From: Thermogemmatispora onikobensis
GTDB taxonomy: Bacteria > Chloroflexota > Ktedonobacteria > Ktedonobacterales > Ktedonobacteraceae
Reading direction: 5' to 3'
Assembly (NCBI RefSeq): GCF_001748285.1
Contig: NZ_BDGT01000014.1
Span: forward strand, 42,978-106,977
Length of the DNA stretch: 64,000 nt
The notes beneath the pieces were generated by a model. That model had not been told where the DNA came from. It was given only the letters and a program-made list of their open reading frames with translations, and did not search any database. Of this stretch, positions 57,284 through 64,000 are shown piece by piece. Within the stretch, counting starts at the first letter, position 1. Every line of letters starts with the position of its first letter. The translations under genes and the position numbers were made by a program.

Positions 57284-57525
57284 ACTTAGGCCAGCTCCCT
57301 CCGACTCCGGCGGGTGAACCATCCAAAAAAAGCCTCCAGCTCTGCCCAGACACAGAGCGGATGATTGAGCGCTGGAGCCTCCTGTCTTGTCGCAAAGACA
57401 AGAGGCCGCGCATCGCATCCTGGGCGGAAAATAGAGTATAATTCAGAAGGATCGTCTTGAAGGCGTTGCGTGTCGATGGAGCCACCTCTGCCGGACCTGT
57501 CGCTTTGAAGAGCAAAGGATCATGT

Positions 57526-58659
57526 ATGAAAGGTCGTTTAGCCCTGTACCATCCCACCCTTGGCGTAGAGGAAGAATTTCAGCTTGTTGAGCGTTGCAGT
57601 GGGCAACTGTGCAGTGCCATCGAGCGCGTCCTGGAGAAAGGTCAAACCCTCTTTGGCGAGCAGATCAAGCCTGAAATGCACGCCTCAACGGTCGAGATCA
57701 TCAGCCCAGTCTGTGCCGATATCGCCGCTGTTCGACAAGAACTCTATGGGCTGCGCCGGCGCCTTATCGAAATGCTGGCCGCAGAAGACCTGGTCCCCGT
57801 GAGCGCCGGCACCCATCCCACGGCCCGCTGGCAGGATCAGCAGCGTACCGAACGCGAGCGCTACGCTGAACTGGAAGAGGAGGAGCAGGACGTAGGCCGC
57901 TCGCTCCTCATCTTTGGCCTGCACATCCATGTCGGCATTCCCGACCGCGAAGTGGCCATTGCCGTCATGAACCAGGCTCGCCTCTGGCTCCCTCATCTCC
58001 TAGCCCTCTCCGCCAACTCACCCTTCTGGGCTGGCAGGATGACTGGCATCAAGTCCTATCGCTCCGTCGTCTGGAAACGCTGCAACCGCAGCGGCCTGCC
58101 CGAGGTCCTGCCCAGTCTGACCCACTTTGAACGCTACGTCGACGACCTCATCGCAGTGGGAGCCATCGACAATGGCAAGCGCATCTGGTGGGATCTTCGC
58201 CTCCATCCCTTCTTCGACACCCTGGAATTCCGCATCTGCGACATGCCTGCCACCCTCGAAGATACCATTGCCCTGGCGGCCCTCTGCCAGGCCCTCATTG
58301 CCAAGCTCTGCCTGCTCCACCAGCAAGGGGTCACCACCCTTGTCCTGCCGCGCCTCTACATCGAAGAAAACAAATGGTTGGCCATGCGCGACGGCCTCGA
58401 CGCCACCTATCTCGACTTCGTCAACCATCGTCGCCTGAGCATGCGCGAGGCCATTGGAGAGCTTCTTGATTTCGTCGCCGACGTAGCCGAAGAGCTAGGC
58501 AGTCAGCGAGAAATGGCCTACCTGCGCGCCCTGTTAGCCGATCCCCGCGGGACCGGCGCCGATCGCCAGATCGCCATCTATCGCCAGACTGGAGCCATCG
58601 ACCAGGTCATTCGCCTCCTGGTCGAACAGACCACTCAGGGCGTGCTCGAAGTCGCTTAA
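57526..58659 (+). CDS. Carboxylate-amine ligase, YbdK/GCS2 (glutamate-cysteine ligase-like) family
   Basis: 377 residues with the GCS2 signature: TLGVEEEFQLV (metal-binding glutamates), PEMHASTVEIISP, SAGTHPTARWQDQQ, FGLHIHVG and FRICDMPATLEDTIALAALC. Members ligate an amino group to glutamate or related acids with ATP; the true product in such YbdK-type proteins is often not glutathione. ATG with AAAGGATC just upstream; TATAAT at 57437-57442 is a good -10 about 85 bases before the start. Confidence 0.9.
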   Translation: MKGRLALYHPTLGVEEEFQLVERCSGQLCSAIERVLEKGQTLFGEQIKPEMHASTVEIISPVCADIAAVRQELYGLRRRLIEMLAAEDLVPVSAGTHPTARWQDQQRTERERYAELEEEEQDVGRSLLIFGLHIHVGIPDREVAIAVMNQARLWLPHLLALSANSPFWAGRMTGIKSYRSVVWKRCNRSGLPEVLPSLTHFERYVDDLIAVGAIDNGKRIWWDLRLHPFFDTLEFRICDMPATLEDTIALAALCQALIAKLCLLHQQGVTTLVLPRLYIEENKWLAMRDGLDATYLDFVNHRRLSMREAIGELLDFVADVAEELGSQREMAYLRALLADPRGTGADRQIAIYRQTGAIDQVIRLLVEQTTQGVLEVA

Positions 58660-58745
58660 CCATCCAGGCAACCAGCCGGGGGGAACATGCGGCGGCCAGT
58701 CCCTCTACTGGCCCACACGCCGCTGCTTGCCCCCTGGCTGCCTTG

Positions 58746-60146
58746 CTAGCCGAGCGGAAGCGTCCACGAAGGCCGCTTAGGAAAAAGCGTCTGCAGCAGC
58801 AGCTCCGCTGTCGGTTGAACCTCGATATCCGGGAAGGCGTAGCTCAGCTCCTCCAGGCTCCGGTAGCCAAAGAGCAGCTGCAAAAAGACCAGCGGCGGAA
58901 AGGCTGCCTCGGCCTGCTCATGGTCGTAAGCCTGTTCCACCTGCTGCACCGTCTCCAGGCTGCCCCTTTGAAAATGCAGCAGCAGCTCACGGCCATAAAA
59001 ATGCAGCCGCAGTCTGCCGCTGTAGCCGGCCAGCGGCGAACGGGCCAGCCGACGCTCCAGCACTGGGGCCACCCGACGCAGCAAAGCCGCCACATCGGGA
59101 ACACGCACATACCAGGCATAAGGGCGGCTGCTCCTCACCGCCAGTGGCTCGCCATAGCGATTGGGCAGGCGCAGCAGTGCCGCACGGATCGGGTGCTCAG
59201 TGGACAGGTAGAGGCACAAGTGATCAATCTCAGCAGGCTCCCTGCGTACCGGCATCTGCCGGCCTCTGGCCAGAATGGCCCGCAGCACAGGGGGCAACAG
59301 CCAGAACAGATCGACCCCAGGCACCACCTCAAAGCAGTGCATCACCGGCACTGCCGAGCGCCAGCGCATGGTCGGCATCACCAGAAAGCCGAGAAAGTCC
59401 CCACGCTCACTGTCCATCACCTGAACATGCCAGTGCTCACCCGTGCGGCAGCTCTGCCAGTGCGTCAATTGGTAGCGCCACCACTCCTCACCGATCGGCG
59501 TCGACACCACCAGCTCACCCCGCTGCCGGTGAGCCTCGTAGAGCGCCATAATGGCCGGCAGATCTTCCAGAGTCGCATCGCGCAGTCGCACCGGCTCCCG
59601 ACCATCCGCGGGCGCAGATGGAATCAGTGCCACTGGCAAGGTCAGATAACCATCCAGCTCCAGCGCATACTCATAGCCGAACTGACGATAAAAGTAGGGA
59701 ATACCCGTAATTGCCTGTACTAGGGCACCCTCTGCCTCACAGCGTGCGTGGAGCAGCCCAAAAAGCGCGCGAATCAAGCCGCGGTGGCGATAGTCAGGAT
59801 CAGATACCACCAGCTCAGGACGCCCCACCAGCAAGCGGACGTCCTCGTAATCCCAGAACTGGCGCCAAAGACAGGCGCAAGCCACCACGCGATGCCCACC
59901 GCCTCGCGTGTCCTCTACCAGCGCAAAATCGCCGCTGCCCATCAGTGGGTGACTGTCGCTAAGCAACTCACGCACATGCCAGGCCAGTGGCTGATGAAGA
60001 GGTTCTGTCGGCCTATTCAAAAAGACCTCGCACTCCAGACGCGCCAGTTCCTCAGCATCCTCGGCGCGCGACCAGCGCAGTCGCAGGCCATCGCCCAGGT
60101 CGCGCACATACTGCGGATCGGCGGGGGATAACCCGGTGAAAGGCAT
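58746..60146 (-). CDS. Eis-like GNAT N-acetyltransferase
   Basis: 466 residues. Two GNAT domains and a C-terminal sterol-carrier-like domain give the Eis architecture. The first domain holds the acetyl-CoA loop in VVSDPDYRHRGLIRALFGLL and the next FYRQFGYEYALELDGYLTLP; the last part contains LARSPLAGYSGRLRLHFYGR and LLFGYRSLEEL. Eis proteins acetylate amines such as aminoglycosides or protein lysines. The gene has a 380-base leader carrying a promoter, a leader ORF and a terminator-like element, described separately, suggesting induction by a ribosome-acting signal (inference). The ATG follows AAAGGAGC. Confidence 0.9.
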   Translation of the reverse strand: MPFTGLSPADPQYVRDLGDGLRLRWSRAEDAEELARLECEVFLNRPTEPLHQPLAWHVRELLSDSHPLMGSGDFALVEDTRGGGHRVVACACLWRQFWDYEDVRLLVGRPELVVSDPDYRHRGLIRALFGLLHARCEAEGALVQAITGIPYFYRQFGYEYALELDGYLTLPVALIPSAPADGREPVRLRDATLEDLPAIMALYEAHRQRGELVVSTPIGEEWWRYQLTHWQSCRTGEHWHVQVMDSERGDFLGFLVMPTMRWRSAVPVMHCFEVVPGVDLFWLLPPVLRAILARGRQMPVRREPAEIDHLCLYLSTEHPIRAALLRLPNRYGEPLAVRSSRPYAWYVRVPDVAALLRRVAPVLERRLARSPLAGYSGRLRLHFYGRELLLHFQRGSLETVQQVEQAYDHEQAEAAFPPLVFLQLLFGYRSLEELSYAFPDIEVQPTAELLLQTLFPKRPSWTLPLG

Positions 60147-60194
60147 CGTGGAAGCTCCTTTCCCATTGAAAGGTAGTAGATGATCATGAAAGAC

Positions 60195-60240
60195 AAAAAA
60201 AGCCCTGCTTCTCGACGCTGGCCTTGGGGGCCAGGCTGAG
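60195..60240 (-). terminator. Terminator-like element in the leader of the Eis-like gene (attenuator candidate)
   Basis: On the minus strand CTGGCC-cccaa-GGCCAG, extended by partly paired flanks, is followed a few bases later by seven T residues. It lies just before the ribosome site of the acetyltransferase gene and after the leader ORF. Confidence 0.55.
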
Positions 60241-60335
60241 CCGGGACAAAGGCAAGCCTTGCATCTGCAGACCGCTAGCGAAAGCGTTGTTCTCCGAGAG
60301 TGGGAGAGAAAGAGAAGAGCAGACGCTGAACAGGT

Positions 60336-60473
60336 TCAACGATGAGGTGGGCAGCAGGCAGCAGAGAAAGCGAACGGCATTGGCCGTCTGAAGGGAGAGA
60401 GAGCCGGGCTGGCCACCGTGGGATGAAACGCCTGCGCCTGATCAGGCCAAAGAGCGTCTTGTCTCTTCATCAC
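60336..60473 (-). CDS. Putative 45-residue leader peptide of the Eis-like gene
   Basis: Starts GTG-ATG (V/MMKRQDALWPDQAQAFHP) and ends SAACCPPHR. AAAGGAGG lies six bases before the GTG, the strongest ribosome site around. It begins about 55 bases after the predicted transcript start, and its stop lies about 95 bases before the terminator-like hairpin. The composition (Pro, Ala, Phe, Arg) suggests a regulatory peptide rather than a stable protein. Confidence 0.45.
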   Translation of the reverse strand: MMKRQDALWPDQAQAFHPTVASPALSPFRRPMPFAFSAACCPPHR

Positions 60474-60535
60474 CAGGGGCCTCCTTTCAACCTCAAACAA
60501 CGAGCGACCATACACCGGATCGGAAAAGCAACAAA

Positions 60536-60564
60536 AGTATAGTCTGTAGAAGGCTCGCTGTCAA
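60536..60564 (-). promoter_or_regulatory. Strong promoter of the Eis-like gene, with an operator-like palindrome
   Basis: On the minus strand a perfect TTGACA and TATACT are 17 bases apart. The -35 sits in GCTCGCT-gtca-AGCGAGC (60553-60570, plus strand), a perfect 7-bp inverted repeat that could bind a repressor. Confidence 0.65.
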
Positions 60565-60621
60565 GCGAGCGGAGAAGCCACGCCGGGGAGCAACTTCTCT
60601 GCCACCCAGGCAGAGCGTCAC

Positions 60622-61590
60622 TTACGGTCGCTGTGGGTCGTAGCTCCAGCGAGCGAAGATGGCCGTTGACAACAAGCGTTGGGCACTCTCCTCCACCAGC
60701 ACCATCTCGCCGGTCGTAATCGTGCCACCATAGCCACGCATCATCTCCTCCAGAGCGTAGTACAGGCTAAGGGCCGAGGCGCGGATCGCATACGTCGTCA
60801 GCACCACAAAGAGCGGCTCATCACTCAGCAGAGAGCGGCAGGTTGCCAGCAGCGTTGGAAGCGACTCCTGCAGTTTCCAGACCTCGCCGCGTGGGCCACG
60901 ACCGAACTTCGGCGGATCGATAATCACCCCATCGTAGCGCGAGCCGCGGCGCACCTCGCGCTGAACGAACTTCAAAGCATCATCCACAATCCACCGAATC
61001 GGGCGAGAGCTCAAGCCAGAGAGGGCCTGATTGGCACGGGCCCATTCCAGAATCTTCTTCGACGCATCGACATGGGTCACGCTGGCTCCAACGCTGGCGG
61101 CGGCCAGAGAAGCCAGACCCGTATAGCCAAAAAGATTCAGCACCCGTACCGGGCGCCGAGGGGCCACAGCGCGCACCAGGTCTGCCAGCCAGTTCCAATG
61201 GCTGGCCTGCTCAGGAAAGACCCCCAGATGACGGAAGGGCGTCGGAGCGGCCCAGAAGCTCAGATCTTTATAGCGCACCATCCAGCGCGGCTCCAGCGGA
61301 CGGCGGAACTGCCAGCGCCCACGCTGCTCCTGATCTTCCGACGGTGAAGAACCGCTCACAAAAATCGCATCGGCCTTCTCCCAGAGTGCGCGCGGCAAAG
61401 CGGGCTGCCAGAGGGCCTGTGGCTCGGGACGCACAAAACAATAGGGACCAAGGCGTTCCAGGCGGGCGCCGGTCCCGCTATCCAGCAGCGCATAATCCTG
61501 CCAGTCTCCAGGGGCAAGCAAGAGCAGCGCAGGCCGTTCCGCGTGCCGCGGGGCTGAACTGTCTTCAAGCTGATCCTTAAGCTGACTCAT
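60622..61590 (-). CDS. Class I SAM-dependent methyltransferase (RlmI/RlmK-like, COG1092 type)
   Basis: 322 residues. The Rossmann fold is clear: VRVLNLFGYTGLASLAAASV (motif I), VTHVDASKKILEWARANQAL, the Asp-binding WIVDDALKF, and the catalytic VIIDPPKFGRG. The DPPKF-type motif and FRHLGVFPEQASHW match 23S rRNA cytosine/guanine methyltransferases of the RlmI/RlmK family. The N-terminal PUA domain usual in RlmI is missing, as in shorter paralogues, so the target is uncertain. The start is MSQLKDQLED; the ribosome site is weak. Confidence 0.85.
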   Translation of the reverse strand: MSQLKDQLEDSSAPRHAERPALLLLAPGDWQDYALLDSGTGARLERLGPYCFVRPEPQALWQPALPRALWEKADAIFVSGSSPSEDQEQRGRWQFRRPLEPRWMVRYKDLSFWAAPTPFRHLGVFPEQASHWNWLADLVRAVAPRRPVRVLNLFGYTGLASLAAASVGASVTHVDASKKILEWARANQALSGLSSRPIRWIVDDALKFVQREVRRGSRYDGVIIDPPKFGRGPRGEVWKLQESLPTLLATCRSLLSDEPLFVVLTTYAIRASALSLYYALEEMMRGYGGTITTGEMVLVEESAQRLLSTAIFARWSYDPQRP

Positions 61591-61856
61591 GTCAATACTC
61601 TAAAGGATCACAGCCCTTTTGGCAAGACGTGAGTCGTCCCCCGGCCTTGGCATGCCCTTGTATATTGGTCGTGACCGCTGGCCTGTGGAGCAGTGTGGGC
61701 GAGCGCTCCCCTCCATCGTCGACCAGCACCCTTGCCTGAAGGACAGGCAACCAGAGCGCACCATTGAACAAGAAAAGCGCTGTGAGGCAGCTGTGAGAGA
61801 GGGCCAGACTCGTACCGCGAAGAGAGGCGAAGGCGCGGAAAAGCAGTGATCTGGAA

Positions 61857-61885
61857 TTGACATCGACTTGCCAACCTTCTATACT
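61857..61885 (+). promoter_or_regulatory. Strong sigma70-type promoter upstream of the ferredoxin region
   Basis: A perfect TTGACA and TATACT are 17 bases apart. It would start transcription about 400 bases before the ferredoxin gene and directly before an open frame with a zinc-ribbon-like motif. Confidence 0.6.
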
Positions 61886-61892
61886 GAACTAG

Positions 61893-62132
61893 GCTACAAT
61901 CAGAGCCTGTCCATCGGGCACAGCCATCGCCATCGGCACACCGGCAGTCTTACGGATAGGCTCACAGCAACGACCGAAATGTCAGACTTGTGGCGGCGCC
62001 GAACCCGCACCGGGCGGTTCCATTACCAGAGAGAGTCAGCAAAGCAACGAGGCGCCCGCGCTCTCTGAATGGACGAAGAAGCTCAGGGGGGCGCTGACCG
62101 CGAGCGAGATCGAGAAGACAGGCGGGGCCTGA
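61893..62132 (+). other. Open frame with a zinc-ribbon-like motif but no ATG/GTG/TTG
   Basis: 80 codons open between TAG (61890) and TGA. Reads QRPKCQTCGGAEPAPGG from residue about 26 on and ends LTASEIEKTGGA, all protein-like in composition, but contains no standard start codon. It may be an unusual (ATC/ATA-type) start, a decayed gene, or chance. It lies immediately behind a strong promoter. Confidence 0.3.
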
Positions 62133-62136
62133 TCGC

Positions 62137-62294
62137 TTGCTGACTGTCGAACCTTCTTGTTGCGAGGAAAACGCGCAGGCCCCGGCGCGCATCAAGCTCA
62201 TCTCAGAGGAAAAGGAGGCGGCGCTGTTCCCCCTTTCTGCTTACAGGCCGAACGTGCTATGGCGTAGGCAGGGGTTGATGCGCCGGAATGTTGG

Positions 62295-62307
<13 letters not shown>
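62137..62307 (+). CDS. Possible 56-residue ORF overlapping the ferredoxin start
   Basis: Starts at TTG, with AGGCGGGG about nine bases upstream, and reads LLTVEPSCCEENAQAP, then RIKLISEEKEAALFPLSAYR, ending RRNVGCPT. The composition is protein-like. Its stop lies 13 bases inside the ferredoxin gene, whose own ribosome site is weak, so translation may be coupled. Function unknown. Confidence 0.35.
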
Positions 62308-62555
<248 letters not shown>

Positions 62556-62629
62556 AGGCTGAGCCGAGCGAGCACAAGGAAGGAAGCGGAGCGTGCTGGT
62601 CGCCTGGCAACGTGAGGGGCGGGCAGACC

Positions 62630-62655
62630 ATCGATCTGCTTGAGGGTACTGAAAG
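62630..62655 (+). repeat. Solitary CRISPR-repeat-like sequence
   Basis: 20 of 26 bases match the last 26 of the array repeat, including GAGGgTACTGAAAG at the end. It lies 30.6 kb from the array and overlaps the -35 of the next gene's promoter. Chance is possible. Confidence 0.3.
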
Positions 62656-62669
62656 GGCTGTGATATAAT
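62640..62669 (+). promoter_or_regulatory. Promoter of the zinc-ribbon gene
   Basis: TTGAGG and a perfect TATAAT are spaced 18 bases apart, about 55 bases before the start codon. Confidence 0.5.
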
Positions 62670-62723
62670 GCAGGTGCATGTATCATCCAGGAGAAAAGAA
62701 CTTCTATTGAGGGAGCTGCCCCT

Positions 62724-63422
62724 ATGCCAGTAACGAGGCGCAGACGCGCGAATCCACCAGAGCAACCGGAGAACGACAACCATAACCATGTGGCGGAGCA
62801 AGGGGAGGAGGTTGCAGCCGAGCCACTGACAACGGAGCAGGCTCCCATTGTACCGCTGGATGGTGAGCAGGCCTCGGCGGCGCCTCCTCGTCAGGGAGTG
62901 CAAGCGCCCGCGCAGTCGGGAGAGGCGCTCTCTCTGCCGTTCCCACCCAGTGAAGCACTCGCCACACCCGCAGGTCCGGTGACCCCACCGGTGGCCAATG
63001 GTGAACGTCCTCCAACAAATGAACGGCAAGGCCCCGAATATCTTCCGGCTCTGCCTCCGGAAGGGGGCCGTCGTACGGCTCGTGAGCACTTCCGCCGACC
63101 GACAGTAGCGGCGGCGGCCAGCGTCCCTGGCCCAGTGGCAACCTTCCAGCAACCGTCACCACCGGCCCCATCTCACGAGATTACCCTGCCGCTGGGCAAC
63201 CTCTTGCATCTGGCCTATAATCCCAGTTATACCGGCGCCGAAGAGGCGCGCAGCCAGCTGCTGCGCCGTCTGGAAAGCGAAAGCAAGGCTGGTGGCCGCG
63301 CTCGCTGCTGGAACTGTGGTTCCCTGGCTGTCGTCTATGACCGCTGGGAAACACGCAGCAAGGCTTTCGGCGAGATTGGAATAGCCTACTGCGAGATCTG
63401 TGGCGTCTGGAGCGTCATGTAA
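62724..63422 (+). CDS. Pro-rich protein with C-terminal zinc ribbon
   Basis: 232 residues, family not recognised. The first 150 residues are low-complexity (Pro, Ala, Glu, Gln). A short helix (LLHLAYNPSYTGAEEARSQL) follows, then a Cys4 ribbon (CWNCGSLAVVYDRWETRS, CEICGVWSVM) that ends the protein. Such ribbons bind nucleic acid or protein. The ribbon and disordered tail may form a cytoplasmic adaptor (inference). Confidence 0.7.
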   Translation: MPVTRRRRANPPEQPENDNHNHVAEQGEEVAAEPLTTEQAPIVPLDGEQASAAPPRQGVQAPAQSGEALSLPFPPSEALATPAGPVTPPVANGERPPTNERQGPEYLPALPPEGGRRTAREHFRRPTVAAAASVPGPVATFQQPSPPAPSHEITLPLGNLLHLAYNPSYTGAEEARSQLLRRLESESKAGGRARCWNCGSLAVVYDRWETRSKAFGEIGIAYCEICGVWSVM

Positions 63423-64000
63423 GCCAGGGAGCCGCCGCATGTGGTGAGGTGGGCGCTGGCTGGTTGGCCCTGCCCTGCCCACCTTATCTTGTCTGGCCTG
63501 GTCTGATCTGGCCCTCACTGACTGAATGCATGAAGGCACATGGACTGGGCAGATAAGCATCTGTCCTGTCTGGCTCTCCATCTTCTGCAGGCGAGCGGAG
63601 CCTGGCTCAGTGCAAAGGTGCTAATCAGCTCGGCACTCGAACGAGCACGTAAGCGATGAACGAAGCTGGCTTCCCCTGCTGATTGGTGACGCTCAGTGTA
63701 CACAGCAAGCAGAGGAGGGCTGGCTGATCTAACGGACAGGCAGAGCGGAGGGAAGCCGGTGCCCTGGTCCTGGTGAAAAAGCGCCTCGCCTGGAGCTGCG
63801 ACCTGAGACGAGCCGCACCAGAGCCATGACCGTAGTTGGCTGATAGGTAGGCGGGCGGAGCCAGAAAGGAGGAGCGAAGACTGGAAGGAAGGAAGGAAGG
63901 AAGGAAAGAAGGAAAGGACCTGATGCGCAATCCGCTAGCTGCCAGACCGTGCGCTGGTCCTGTGTGATCTCCCGGCTTCGCAAGGGCAGGTGAGCGAGAG
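63423..64000. other. Terminal stretch without a recognised gene
   Basis: About 580 bases. Frames on both strands lack ribosome sites and are Pro/Leu/Ser-rich artefacts. The last 120 bases contain the GGAA repeat. Nothing else was seen. Confidence 0.35.
63883..63917 (+). repeat. GGAA tetranucleotide microsatellite
   Basis: Six GGAA units in tandem, then two imperfect ones (AGAA, GGAAA). Prone to slippage. Confidence 0.75.

Noticed and set aside
57385..57403. TCTTGTC-gcaaa-GACAAGA hairpin as a terminator
   Set aside because: A clear stem but no T-tract on either strand; left unassigned.

Overview
The window looks like GC-rich chromosomal DNA from a Ktedonobacteria-type Chloroflexota, possibly Thermogemmatispora; this is inference from gene content. 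The main clues are several Ser/Thr-kinase-like proteins fused to zinc ribbons, TPRs or extracytoplasmic domains, FHA and KGG-repeat proteins, many one- and two-component regulators, an ECF sigma next to a large single-pass membrane regulator, and a 37-nt-repeat CRISPR array. No rRNA, tRNA or complete mobile element was seen.

Layout. 1-7.4 kb: a partial CocE-type hydrolase divergent from an IclR regulator, a two-FHA protein, a NadD-like nucleotidyltransferase, a DinB-like protein and aconitase. 7.4-16 kb: a structured intergenic element, a NarL/LuxR-type two-component pair, two paralogous zinc-ribbon proteins (one a TPR protein with a kinase N-lobe remnant, one an intact kinase-TPR), and two small membrane proteins. 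16-30 kb: a FAH-family enzyme, an MBL hydrolase, a DHA2 efflux pump facing a PadR repressor, an S9 peptidase, a CAP-domain lipoprotein, a histidine kinase followed by a receiver protein, a KGG protein and MurJ, which seems to start at ATT.

30-35 kb is the accessory region. An orphan CRISPR array of 22 repeats has no cas genes nearby. It is followed by a three-gene overlapping operon (two paralogous small helical proteins and an HTH protein with a Gly/Thr/Ala-repeat tail), then an AT-rich stretch with two XRE-type regulators, each preceded by a very small ORF. 35-43 kb: a UroD-like enzyme, a zinc-ribbon membrane protein, a primary-type sigma factor, an ABC exporter and the ECF sigma/membrane regulator pair.

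43-64 kb: a lone terminase-like ATPase/nuclease, a HEAT-like protein, a nitrilase-family amidase, a DUF1015 protein, a membrane pseudokinase-Rieske fusion, a YbjN-like protein, an M29-type aminopeptidase, a membrane Ser/Thr kinase with an extracytoplasmic beta-sandwich-like domain, a YbdK-type ligase, an Eis-like acetyltransferase, an RlmI-like methyltransferase, a ferredoxin and a zinc-ribbon protein. The acetyltransferase has a long leader with a good promoter, a small ORF behind a strong ribosome site, and a terminator-like hairpin just before the gene. This resembles antibiotic-responsive attenuation and is, with the Rieske pseudokinase and the CRISPR-flanking operon, the most interesting lead.
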